Shown: positions 16,578 to 23,489 of the stretch, one piece after another
Layout of the letters: every line of letters begins with the position of its first letter
Numbering within the stretch: position 1 is the first letter of the stretch
From: CAZQQU01 sp964595625
GTDB taxonomy: Bacteria; Bacteroidota; Bacteroidia; Flavobacteriales; Flavobacteriaceae
NCBI GenBank assembly: GCA_964595625.1
Contig: CAZQQU010000001.1
Coordinates: forward strand, 248,001-312,000
Direction of reading: 5' to 3'
Length of the DNA: 64,000 bases
The notes under the pieces: model-generated
Told to the model about the DNA's origin: nothing
Seen by the model: only the letters and a program-made list of their open reading frames with translations
Databases searched by the model: none
Translations under genes and position numbers: made by a program

Positions 16578-17335
16578 TCTCTTAAGTTTTTATTTATTAG
16601 TAATCTTGTATGCTCACCAATACGGGCAATTTGGTTTCCATTTTCCATAAATCTTAATTGTTCAATATCATCACATTCAACAATTGCAAATCCTTTGTTG
16701 AGGTCTGTTTTTTGCACACACAGTTCAGTTAAAGAATGTTTTTGTCTTTCATCAGGAATAAGTTCAAATACGTCATAAACCAATACTTCATAGCATTTAA
16801 AAAACCTACTCCATACGAGGTTTTCAGAATATCGCCTAATGTGCTTGTATTTAATATTTTTAAAAACATCAGAATTGAGAATACCTGTATCTAAAAGCTC
16901 CTCATTAAACTCTCGATTTGGGTCAGTTTCTCTTTCTTGTTTACTTTCAAACCAATTCATCACATCAATAACATATTTTCCTTTTATCATAAATCGCAGG
17001 TCAGAAGCACTTTTTTCATCTACATCCAATCCATTTCTTTTATTGTCAGGCTTATATCCCCATTTATTAAATAAAGAATCATCCCCATATCTCTGATAAA
17101 CCCCTCCTACAGGCTGTAATTGATTTTCAATTCTACGATTTAATACAAGTAAGTATTTATTTGTATTAGGTATCTGAATCTTAAAAAGATAACTAATTGA
17201 AAATCGAATATCTTTATTTTTATAAGAACCATATTTAGTTTTAAAGAAAGTGCGTAGGTAGTTTCTGTTTTCCCATACTATTGTTACTCCTTTTGTTAAA
17301 AATGGCTTGATTAAAGTTGTAATAATTTCTGTCAT
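16574..17335 (-). CDS. SMODS-associated NUDIX-domain protein (Cap16-like sensor/effector)
   Basis: A 253-residue protein with a NUDIX-like core: YLLVLNRRIENQLQPVGGVYQ (61-81), whose QPVGG is the usual lead-in to a NUDIX box, and a REFNEELLDTGIL segment (141-153) matching the RExxEEL helix. The box is interrupted by about 60 residues, as in the SMODS-associated NUDIX family (Sa_NUDIX). In related CBASS loci this domain is fused to transmembrane helices in an effector (TM-NUDIX, Cap16). Here no membrane helix is evident, but a 48-aa membrane peptide is encoded just upstream. It lies first among three overlapping genes with the CD-NTase and E2. The effector role is inference. Confidence 0.72.
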   Translation of the reverse strand: MTEIITTLIKPFLTKGVTIVWENRNYLRTFFKTKYGSYKNKDIRFSISYLFKIQIPNTNKYLLVLNRRIENQLQPVGGVYQRYGDDSLFNKWGYKPDNKRNGLDVDEKSASDLRFMIKGKYVIDVMNWFESKQERETDPNREFNEELLDTGILNSDVFKNIKYKHIRRYSENLVWSRFFKCYEVLVYDVFELIPDERQKHSLTELCVQKTDLNKGFAIVECDDIEQLRFMENGNQIARIGEHTRLLINKNLRE

Positions 17336-17341
17336 ATGTTA

Positions 17342-17366
17342 TAAAAGGGGCGTTTCACCCCTTATC
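17342..17366 (-). terminator. GC-rich hairpin before the NUDIX gene
   Basis: On the minus strand AAGGGG-TGAAACG-CCCCTT is followed by TTAT, 7 bp before the NUDIX start. It could be a weak terminator or processing hairpin that separates the small upstream genes from the CD-NTase genes. Confidence 0.45.
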
Positions 17367-17374
17367 GTTTTTAA

Positions 17375-17521
17375 CTACTCTGACAATGCTGAAATGCCAA
17401 TAAACAGTAACATAGCAAAAGCTCCAAATGCTAATAAATCAGCATTTGAGCCTCTTGCGTGAATGCAACTTTCTTTATAGCATAAACTCACACCGTCATT
17501 ATTTTCAAAATAATAATTCAT
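17375..17521 (-). CDS. 48-aa single-pass membrane peptide of the CBASS operon
   Basis: An ATG at 17521-17519 opens a 48-codon frame ending in TAG at 17377-17375. The N-terminal half is polar (MNYYFENNDGVSLCYKESC, then IHARGSN). The C-terminal half is a hydrophobic helix ADLLAFGAFAMLLFIGISAL ending in SE. It lies 39 bp upstream of the NUDIX gene on the same strand. No family is recognised. The position and the membrane helix suggest it could be the membrane component of the neighbouring effector, but this is inference from context. Confidence 0.6.
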   Translation of the reverse strand: MNYYFENNDGVSLCYKESCIHARGSNADLLAFGAFAMLLFIGISALSE

Positions 17522-17603
17522 AAGAATAGTTATTTACAATTAAACATATTGCTCTTCACTTCTCGGCGGAAGAACTTCGACGAACCTCATAAAGGTTATA
17601 TTG

Positions 17604-17732
17604 TTACTTTTTACCTTTGCTGTCGCTTCTGTTGCTTCGCACGTGTGGTTTTACAGTAATAGTTTTTCCATCGACTTTTCTCGTGTGTCCGGGAATTCTA
17701 TTATATTTACGACCGGATGAATCTTGTGCCAT
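17604..17732 (-). CDS. 42-aa basic peptide, first gene of the CBASS operon
   Basis: An ATG at 17732-17730 opens a 42-codon frame (MAQDSSGRKYNRIPGHTRKV, then DGKTITVKPHVRSNRSDSKGKK) ending in TAA at 17606-17604. The product is strongly basic and hydrophilic. The pattern R-x-P-G-H-x-R-x-x-x-G-K-x-x-x-V-x-P-H-x-R-S recurs in small proteins of unknown function, so the frame is likely real. It begins 22 bp after a TATATTTG promoter element and is followed 82 bp later by the 48-aa membrane peptide. Its role is unknown. Confidence 0.6.
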   Translation of the reverse strand: MAQDSSGRKYNRIPGHTRKVDGKTITVKPHVRSNRSDSKGKK

Positions 17733-17753
17733 AATACGATTTTTTTTAGTTAG

Positions 17754-17761
17754 CAAATATA
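17754..17761 (-). promoter_or_regulatory. -7 promoter element for the CBASS operon
   Basis: On the minus strand TATATTTG matches TAnnTTTG and lies 22 bp before the start of the 42-aa gene. The GTCA palindromes at 17769-17813 fall just upstream, where a repressor would block RNA polymerase. Confidence 0.6.
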
Positions 17762-17768
17762 ATTATAT

Positions 17769-17813
17769 TGTCAGTAATATTGACCTTTTTATACAATGTC
17801 ATTTTTTTTGACA
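17769..17813. promoter_or_regulatory. Pair of putative operators in the CBASS control region
   Basis: Two similar dyads: TGTCA-GTAATAT-TGACC (17769-17785) and TGTCA-TTTTTTT-TGACA (17797-17813). Their starts are 28 bp apart and both have a 7-bp spacer. They sit between the divergent CBASS and capH-like promoters and are natural candidates for binding by the XRE repressor encoded at 17946. Confidence 0.55.
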
Positions 17814-17856
17814 ATTTTTGCTTAAAAACAATTTTTATGCCAAACCAGTTTTTAAA

Positions 17857-17867
17857 GACATAATGTC
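17857..17867. promoter_or_regulatory. Third GACAT/ATGTC palindrome
   Basis: GACAT-A-ATGTC is a perfect palindrome with the same GTC/GAC letters as the two dyads at 17769-17813. It lies about 40 bp upstream of the -7 element of the regulator gene. Confidence 0.45.
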
Positions 17868-17904
17868 AGTGAAATAAAATATTGTTTATTATGTTTAAAG
17901 TTTG

Positions 17905-17912
17905 TACATTTG
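17905..17912 (+). promoter_or_regulatory. Promoter of the capH/capP-like pair
   Basis: TACATTTG (-7) is preceded by ATTG at 17881-17884 with a 20-bp spacer, the usual Bacteroidota arrangement. The regulator ATG is 34 bp downstream. Confidence 0.65.
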
Positions 17913-17945
17913 CACAATAAAAAAAACAAGCTACGTTAGTTACAT

Positions 17946-18299
17946 ATGAGTGAGTTCAAGAATGTTTTGTATTCAATGATTGGAGGTAAAATCAAATCAT
18001 TAAGAATAAAAAAAGGTTTGAAGCAAACGGAATTGTCAGACAAGATTCCCAATATAGGAAGAACTTCTATTTCTAATATTGAAAAGGGAAATCAACAACC
18101 TCCTTTACATATTTTATACTTGATTTGCAGAGAATTAGATGTAGATATTCATTCCATATTACCTGCTTATTCCGAGGTACAAAAGGAAGCTGATCTATCC
18201 AATAAAGATGATGTGTATCGTTATCTAAACGAAGAAAATATAAATAAATACACAAAAGAATTTCTTGAAAAATTAATAAGTAAAAAAACAAAAAAATGA
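17946..18299 (+). CDS. capH: XRE-type HTH repressor, CapH-like
   Basis: A 117-residue DNA-binding protein. Residues about 12-68 form a classical XRE HTH (IKSLRIKKGLKQTELSDKI, then RTSISNIEKGNQQPPLHILYLICRELDVD). The C-terminal tail (85-117) is charged and helical. It overlaps by 4 bp a HELGH metallopeptidase gene and diverges from a CBASS operon. This matches the CapH-CapP pair described for CBASS, in which CapH represses and is cleaved by CapP on DNA damage. The symbol is assigned by context and architecture; other XRE-ImmA/IrrE pairs exist on phages and ICEs, so it could be unrelated. Confidence 0.72.
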   Translation: MSEFKNVLYSMIGGKIKSLRIKKGLKQTELSDKIPNIGRTSISNIEKGNQQPPLHILYLICRELDVDIHSILPAYSEVQKEADLSNKDDVYRYLNEENINKYTKEFLEKLISKKTKK

Positions 18300-18823
18300 G
18301 CTACACGTATAGTTATATAGAAACAAAAACCGAAGAGATTTTGCTTCAAAATGACCTTTTCGAAGCTGGTTTTGATGTTGAAAAGTTAACAAAAAAGTTG
18401 GGTGTTGAGGTTGTGCCGGAAAAATTGGATGATGATGTGTCAGGCCTTTTTGTCAGAATACATAATAGACCTGTCATATCTTATAATAAAAATAATAGTA
18501 TTCCGACAAGGAAAAGGTTTACAATAGCTCACGAATTGGGACACTATATTTTACACTCAGACAAACCATTGTTTATTGACAAGAAACCTAAAGTTATGTT
18601 TAGAAATAGTGCATCATCAAGTGGAGAAGAACTTCAGGAAAGGGAAGCAAATCACTTTGCTGCGGCATTATTGATGCCAACGAAACTTATAAGAGAAGAA
18701 ATAATCAATATTGTTGATGAAGATATAAATCCTATTGAATATTTAGCTAAAAAGTTTAAAGTCAGTGAGCAAGCAATGACTTTTAGATTAGCAAACTTAG
18801 GCTATGATGTTGGATTATATTAG
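18296..18823 (+). CDS. capP: ImmA/IrrE-type zinc metallopeptidase, CapP-like
   Basis: A 175-residue cytoplasmic protease. The zinc motif HELGH is at 79-83 in KRFTIAHELGHYILHSDKP, with the third ligand probably Glu117 in REANHFAAALLMP, the standard ImmA/IrrE arrangement. It is expected to cleave the HTH protein encoded 4 bp upstream (overlapping ATGA), relieving repression. Its length matches short regulators of this type without the GAF-like domain of IrrE. The pairing with CBASS genes on the opposite strand supports the CapP reading. The trigger cannot be read from the sequence. Confidence 0.75.
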   Translation: MSYTYSYIETKTEEILLQNDLFEAGFDVEKLTKKLGVEVVPEKLDDDVSGLFVRIHNRPVISYNKNNSIPTRKRFTIAHELGHYILHSDKPLFIDKKPKVMFRNSASSSGEELQEREANHFAAALLMPTKLIREEIINIVDEDINPIEYLAKKFKVSEQAMTFRLANLGYDVGLY

Positions 18824-19380
18824 TACACTTGATAGCTGTCTTGCCACTCCACACACATTTCGCTCCCCTCCTATCGTCGGTTCGCAAAAAGAGTGTTCTG
18901 TTCCGTTTTTTTAAAGGACGTTTTGGAAAGAAAACTTTTCAGAAGTTAAGAATAAAAAGACGCTTTTTTTCCCAAAGCAAAGTTACATAACGCAAGTACA
19001 TTATAGTTCATTGTATATAATCATAAATTCCGTATAGCTATGCTGTTTTGCATAAAATCAGATAGGTTTTCACGCAAGGACCCAAAGAATAATTTTTACT
19101 TTGTACTTCGTACATTGATTTTGTCTTTTCCATTCTCCGTTGTGTACTTGGTGGTTTCTATGCTATGTGTTTTAAATCACAAGGATCACAAGGATTTCAC
19201 AAAGGTTACTAAGGACTTTGAAGTTTGTTTTTCACGCAAAGACGCGTATTTCAATGGTTTATTTCGTACTTAGTGTTCCTTTATGCGCTTAGTGTCTTAT
19301 GAGTTATTTTTAATCATAAGTTTAAACGTCACAAGAAACTTCGTATTTTTCCCCTACCTTTATTCCTAAATCTGCAGCTT
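18824..19380. repeat. Non-coding stretch with degenerate Bacteroidota intergenic repeat
   Basis: Between capP and the YceI gene there is no convincing gene. From about 19067 to 19315 the DNA contains short near-repeats such as TTTTCACGCAAGGAC, TCACAAGGATCACAAGGAT, TTTTTCACGCAAAGACGCG and CTTAGTGTTCC/CTTAGTGTCTT. This is a decayed form of a CACAAAG-rich intergenic element I recognise from many Flavobacteriia. An apparent frame at 19040-19273 is an artefact of this repeat. Confidence 0.65.
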
Positions 19381-19899
19381 ATGAAAAAACATGTTTTTCT
19401 AGCATTCGGAATTCTTTTCTTGAATGGGATACTATTTCCGCAATTTTCCACGGCACAAAATAATCCGATAACATTTGAAATCAGCAAAGGATTTGGTAAA
19501 GTACAGGGGTATTTTGAAAAAATCGATTATACCATAAAACTAGATAATCCCAGTAACTATCAAATGTCCGGTACTGCCGATGTGGCAAAAATTCAAACGA
19601 ATAATTCTAAACGGGATGCCGACTTACAAAAGAAAAACTGGTTTGATGCTTCCCAATTTCCTAAAATTAGTATGCAATCGACTTCCGTAGAAAAAGTCAA
19701 AGACAACCACTTTACAGCCCAGTTTGATATAACTATTAAAGGAATTACGCAACACAAAACAATTGATTTTTATATCCAAGATCAATGGCTTGTTGCTGAT
19801 TTTACCTTAAATATCAATGATTTTGATTTGGGGGGTGGCATGATGAAAATACTGGTGGGTAAGGAAGTAGAAGTATCACTTCAACTCCCCTACCCCTAA
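19381..19899 (+). CDS. YceI-family periplasmic lipocalin-like protein
   Basis: A 172-residue exported protein with a signal peptide (about 1-25, ending STAQ). The mature domain shows the YceI beta-barrel pattern: DADLQKKNWFDASQFPKISMQS (about 78-99), in which the family motif RDxHLxxxxFFDxxxYPxIxF is loosely kept, then FDITIKGITQHKTIDF and LNINDFDLG. YceI proteins bind isoprenoid lipids in the periplasm. The protein is slightly shorter than typical and ends in VSLQLPYP. It is monocistronic, upstream of clpB. Confidence 0.85.
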   Translation: MKKHVFLAFGILFLNGILFPQFSTAQNNPITFEISKGFGKVQGYFEKIDYTIKLDNPSNYQMSGTADVAKIQTNNSKRDADLQKKNWFDASQFPKISMQSTSVEKVKDNHFTAQFDITIKGITQHKTIDFYIQDQWLVADFTLNINDFDLGGGMMKILVGKEVEVSLQLPYP

Positions 19900-19906
19900 A
19901 CACCTT

Positions 19907-19976
19907 GACAATCTGGCAATAAATAGCGTTAAAAGCAAGACATTTTGGCATTATTCGGGTTTGGCGTAGCATTTGT
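19907..19976 (+). promoter_or_regulatory. Control region upstream of clpB
   Basis: Two direct repeats GACAATCTGGCAAT (19907-19920) and GACATTTTGGCATT (19939-19952) are 32 bp apart, about three helical turns. They are followed by TTGGCGTAGCATTTGT (19961-19976), which has the spacing of a sigma-54 promoter (GG to GC) but with GT instead of GC at -12. No CIRCE element and no TAnnTTTG box are seen. Confidence 0.4.
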
Positions 19977-20002
19977 CATAGAGTACCAAAAATATTGTAG
20001 CT

Positions 20003-22582
20003 ATGAATCTAAACAAATTTACTATAAAGTCTCAGGAGGCTATCCAGCAAGCTCAATGGATAGCTCAAAACAGACAACACCAACAAATTGAACCCGACCA
20101 CTTCTTAAAAGCTTTGTTGGAGGCAGACGAGAACGTTACACCATTTCTATTAAAAAAATTGAATGTTAATATTCCTCTTTTACAAAAAGTAATAGAGGCC
20201 AATCTTCAAAGTTATCCCAAAGTGACCGGAGGATCAATTATGCTATCCCGAGACAGTCAAAATGTTCTCAATTCGGCCATTAATGAGGCCAACCAAAAAA
20301 AAGATGACTATGTTTCTGTAGAACATTTGTTGATGGCCATTTTTAAATCGGGTGGAAAAACTGCTCAGATTCTAAAGGATCAAGGCGTTACCGCAAAAGG
20401 ACTCGAAGCAGCGATTAACGAACTCCGTAAGGGGGAAAAAGTAACTTCTGCCAGTGCCGAAGAAACTTATAACGCACTCAATAAATACGCACGAAACCTC
20501 AATCAGTTAGCTATTGACAATAAACTTGATCCCGTAATTGGTCGCGATGAAGAAATCAGACGGATTCTTCAAATTCTTTCCCGACGTACCAAAAACAACC
20601 CGATGCTAGTGGGTGAACCCGGGACCGGTAAAACGGCTATAGCTGAAGGACTTGCCCATCGTATAGTGGATGGTGATGTACCCGAAAACCTGAAATCTAA
20701 AACCATTTTTTCGTTAGATATGGGAGCTTTGATTGCCGGAGCTAAATATAAAGGAGAATTTGAAGAAAGACTTAAAGCTGTCATCAAAGAAGTGACTTCT
20801 AGCGACGGTAATATCGTCTTGTTTATTGATGAAATACATACATTAGTAGGTGCTGGTGGTGGTGAAGGAGCTATGGATGCAGCCAACATTCTTAAACCTG
20901 CCCTAGCACGAGGGGAATTGCGCGCTATCGGAGCTACAACTTTGGATGAATACCAAAAATATTTTGAAAAAGACAAAGCCTTAGAACGACGTTTTCAAAA
21001 AGTGATGGTAGACGAACCGGATACAGAAAGTGCAATTTCCATCTTAAGAGGTATTAAAGAAAAATACGAAACCCACCATAAAGTACGTATCAAAGATGAT
21101 GCGATTATTGCTGCTGTAGAACTTTCACAACGGTACATTACCAATCGATTTTTACCCGATAAAGCAATCGATTTAATAGATGAAGCCGCTTCTAAACTCC
21201 GCATGGAAATCAACAGTAAACCCGAAGAATTGGACGTGCTGGATCGAAAAATCATGCAACTGGAAATTGAAATTGAAGCTATTAAACGCGAAAAGGATGA
21301 AGACAAACTCAAAAGCTTGGGTATGGAATTGGCCAATTTAAAAGAACAACGCAATGAGCTGAATGCGAAGTGGAAAAGCGAGAAGGAATTGGTGGAGAAT
21401 ATTCAGCTAATCAAAACCGAAATCGAGCAGTATAAAATGGAAGCTGAAAAAGCCGAACGTGAAGGCGATTACGGTAAAGTAGCTGAATTGCGTTATGGAA
21501 AAATTAAAGAGGCACAACAAAAGTTGGAAGAATTACAAAAAATAGTTGCCTTACAGGAAAATTCGTTGATAAAGGAAGAAGTGACTCATGAAGATATTGC
21601 TGAAGTGGTCGCCAAATGGACAGGAATTCCGGTAACTAAAATGCTACAAAGCGATCGGGAAAAGTTACTCCTACTCGAAGATCATCTTCACAAACGGGTG
21701 ATTGGTCAGGAGGAAGCTATTATTGCCGTGAGCGATGCGATTCGACGCAGTCGCGCCGGATTGCAAGATCCTAAAAAGCCCTTAGGTTCATTCTTGTTTC
21801 TGGGTACCACCGGCGTGGGTAAAACCGAATTGGCCAAAGCGTTGGCTGAATATCTCTTTGACGACGAAAATGCCATTACCCGTATCGATATGAGCGAGTA
21901 TCAAGAGCGCCATAGCGTAAGCCGATTAATTGGAGCTCCTCCGGGTTATGTAGGTTATGATGAGGGTGGTCAACTGACTGAAGCGGTGAGACGTCGCCCC
22001 TACTCTGTGGTGTTATTGGATGAAATTGAAAAAGCCCACCCCGATACCTTTAATATATTACTACAGGTATTGGATGAAGGTCGACTTACCGACAACAAAG
22101 GACGTTTGGCCGATTTTAAAAATACCATCATAATTATGACTTCTAATATTGGAAGCCATTTGATACAGGATAAATTTGAATCATTACAAGATATACAGTC
22201 GGCAACAGAAGCTGCAAAAGTGGATGTGTTGGGTTTGTTACGACAAATGGTACGGCCAGAATTTCTCAATCGTATTGACGACATCGTTATGTTTACCCCA
22301 TTAACGCAACATGAAATTCTAAAAATTGTAGAATTACAACTTAAAAACGTCAGTAAAATGCTAGCTGATCAACACATCACACTCGATGCTACCGAAGAAG
22401 CCATCAAATATTTGGCTGAGGCAGGTTTTGATCCGCAATATGGTGCTCGACCCGTAAAGAGAGTCATCCAACGTGAGGTGTTAAACCAATTGTCCAAAGA
22501 GATCATCGGCGGAATAATTACTACAGAAAGTATTATTTTATTAGATTGTTTTGATAACAAATTGGTATTCAGAAATCAATAA
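20003..22582 (+). CDS. clpB: ClpB protein disaggregase
   Basis: An 859-residue cytoplasmic Hsp100 ATPase that rescues aggregated proteins with DnaK. The order is a Clp N-domain (1-145), first AAA+ with Walker A GEPGTGKT (204-211) and Walker B LFIDEIHTLVGAGG, a long coiled-coil M-domain (about 400-530, ELDVLDRKIMQLEIEIEAIK) that distinguishes ClpB from ClpA/ClpC, second AAA+ with GTTGVGKTELAK and RIDMSEYQERHSVSRLIGAPPGYVGY, and the D2-small domain ending in RNQ. No ClpP-binding loop (IGL/IGF) is seen, as expected. A terminator follows. Confidence 0.97.
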   Translation: MNLNKFTIKSQEAIQQAQWIAQNRQHQQIEPDHFLKALLEADENVTPFLLKKLNVNIPLLQKVIEANLQSYPKVTGGSIMLSRDSQNVLNSAINEANQKKDDYVSVEHLLMAIFKSGGKTAQILKDQGVTAKGLEAAINELRKGEKVTSASAEETYNALNKYARNLNQLAIDNKLDPVIGRDEEIRRILQILSRRTKNNPMLVGEPGTGKTAIAEGLAHRIVDGDVPENLKSKTIFSLDMGALIAGAKYKGEFEERLKAVIKEVTSSDGNIVLFIDEIHTLVGAGGGEGAMDAANILKPALARGELRAIGATTLDEYQKYFEKDKALERRFQKVMVDEPDTESAISILRGIKEKYETHHKVRIKDDAIIAAVELSQRYITNRFLPDKAIDLIDEAASKLRMEINSKPEELDVLDRKIMQLEIEIEAIKREKDEDKLKSLGMELANLKEQRNELNAKWKSEKELVENIQLIKTEIEQYKMEAEKAEREGDYGKVAELRYGKIKEAQQKLEELQKIVALQENSLIKEEVTHEDIAEVVAKWTGIPVTKMLQSDREKLLLLEDHLHKRVIGQEEAIIAVSDAIRRSRAGLQDPKKPLGSFLFLGTTGVGKTELAKALAEYLFDDENAITRIDMSEYQERHSVSRLIGAPPGYVGYDEGGQLTEAVRRRPYSVVLLDEIEKAHPDTFNILLQVLDEGRLTDNKGRLADFKNTIIIMTSNIGSHLIQDKFESLQDIQSATEAAKVDVLGLLRQMVRPEFLNRIDDIVMFTPLTQHEILKIVELQLKNVSKMLADQHITLDATEEAIKYLAEAGFDPQYGARPVKRVIQREVLNQLSKEIIGGIITTESIILLDCFDNKLVFRNQ

Positions 22583-22610
22583 GCCGTATTAAAACGGCTT
22601 ATTTTTTAGA
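22578..22610 (+). terminator. Terminator after clpB
   Basis: The stem AATAAGCCGT/ACGGCTTATT (22578-22603) overlaps the clpB stop and is followed by a T-run. Confidence 0.85.
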
Positions 22611-22714
22611 TACAGCCCCCACTACCCTACTTAAGTTTCTTATTTGTACTTCAGTACCTGGTAGGGTTACTAGAAAATTTGTGTAAAATAACCTCGATAC
22701 TGGGAATTATCTTT

Positions 22715-22722
22715 TAAATTTG
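22715..22722 (+). promoter_or_regulatory. Bacteroidota -7 element for lptB
   Basis: TAAATTTG lies 17 bp before the lptB ATG, an exact TAnnTTTG match. Confidence 0.6.
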
Positions 22723-22739
22723 CGGTTTGTGAGTATTTT

Positions 22740-23480
22740 ATGAAACTACGAGCCGAAAATTTAGTCAAGATATATAAAGGCCGCCAAGTGGTAAAAGGAG
22801 TCAGCTTGGAAGTAAACCGAGGAGAAATTGTGGGGTTATTAGGTCCCAACGGTGCGGGTAAAACCACCTCATTTTACATGATCGTTGGACTTATAAAACC
22901 CAACCAGGGAAAAATTTTTCTGGACCAAAACGAGATCACACAATTTCCCATGTACAAAAGAGCCCAACATGGTATTGGTTATCTGGCTCAGGAAGCATCA
23001 GTTTTTAGAAAATTGACGATTGAAGAAAATATTCTTAGTGTTTTACAACTCACCAAACTTTCCAAAAAAGAGCAACTTCATCGAATGGAGTCTTTGATTG
23101 AGGAATTTGGATTAGGGCATATTCGAAAAAACAGAGGCGACTTATTATCTGGAGGAGAACGCCGGAGAACAGAAATCGCCCGGGCCCTAGCCACCAGTCC
23201 TAATTTTATATTATTAGACGAACCCTTTGCGGGCGTCGACCCAGTAGCTGTGGAAGACATCCAACGGATTGTTGCCCAACTTAAAAATAAAAATATCGGT
23301 ATTTTAATTACGGATCACAATGTGCAAGAAACTCTTGCGATAACCGATCGTACTTATCTTATGTTTGAAGGAAGTATTTTAAAACACGGTATTCCTGAAG
23401 AGCTGGCCAGTGACGATATGGTGAGGAAAGTTTATTTGGGTCAAAATTTTGAATTGCGTAAAAAGAAATTGGATTTATAA
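22740..23480 (+). CDS. lptB: LPS export ABC transporter ATPase LptB
   Basis: A 246-residue cytoplasmic ATPase that powers transfer of lipopolysaccharide from the inner membrane with LptF/G/C. Motifs: Walker A GPNGAGKTT (35-43), Q-loop GYLAQEASVFRKLTIEEN, signature LSGGERRR (about 135-142), Walker B FILLDEPFAGVDP and H-loop ITDHNV. Two features separate LptB from other ABC ATPases: GIGYLAQEASVFRKLT and LSGGERRRTEIARAL. The transmembrane partners are not adjacent. The next gene starts 9 bp downstream. Confidence 0.93.
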   Translation: MKLRAENLVKIYKGRQVVKGVSLEVNRGEIVGLLGPNGAGKTTSFYMIVGLIKPNQGKIFLDQNEITQFPMYKRAQHGIGYLAQEASVFRKLTIEENILSVLQLTKLSKKEQLHRMESLIEEFGLGHIRKNRGDLLSGGERRRTEIARALATSPNFILLDEPFAGVDPVAVEDIQRIVAQLKNKNIGILITDHNVQETLAITDRTYLMFEGSILKHGIPEELASDDMVRKVYLGQNFELRKKKLDL

Positions 23481-23489
23481 TTTATCACC

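Noticed and set aside
19040..19273. A 77-codon frame reading NHKDHKDFTKVTKDF-like text
   Set aside because: It is a translation of the CACAAGG-type intergenic repeat; such frames appear spuriously in many Bacteroidota genomes and have no promoter or partner here.
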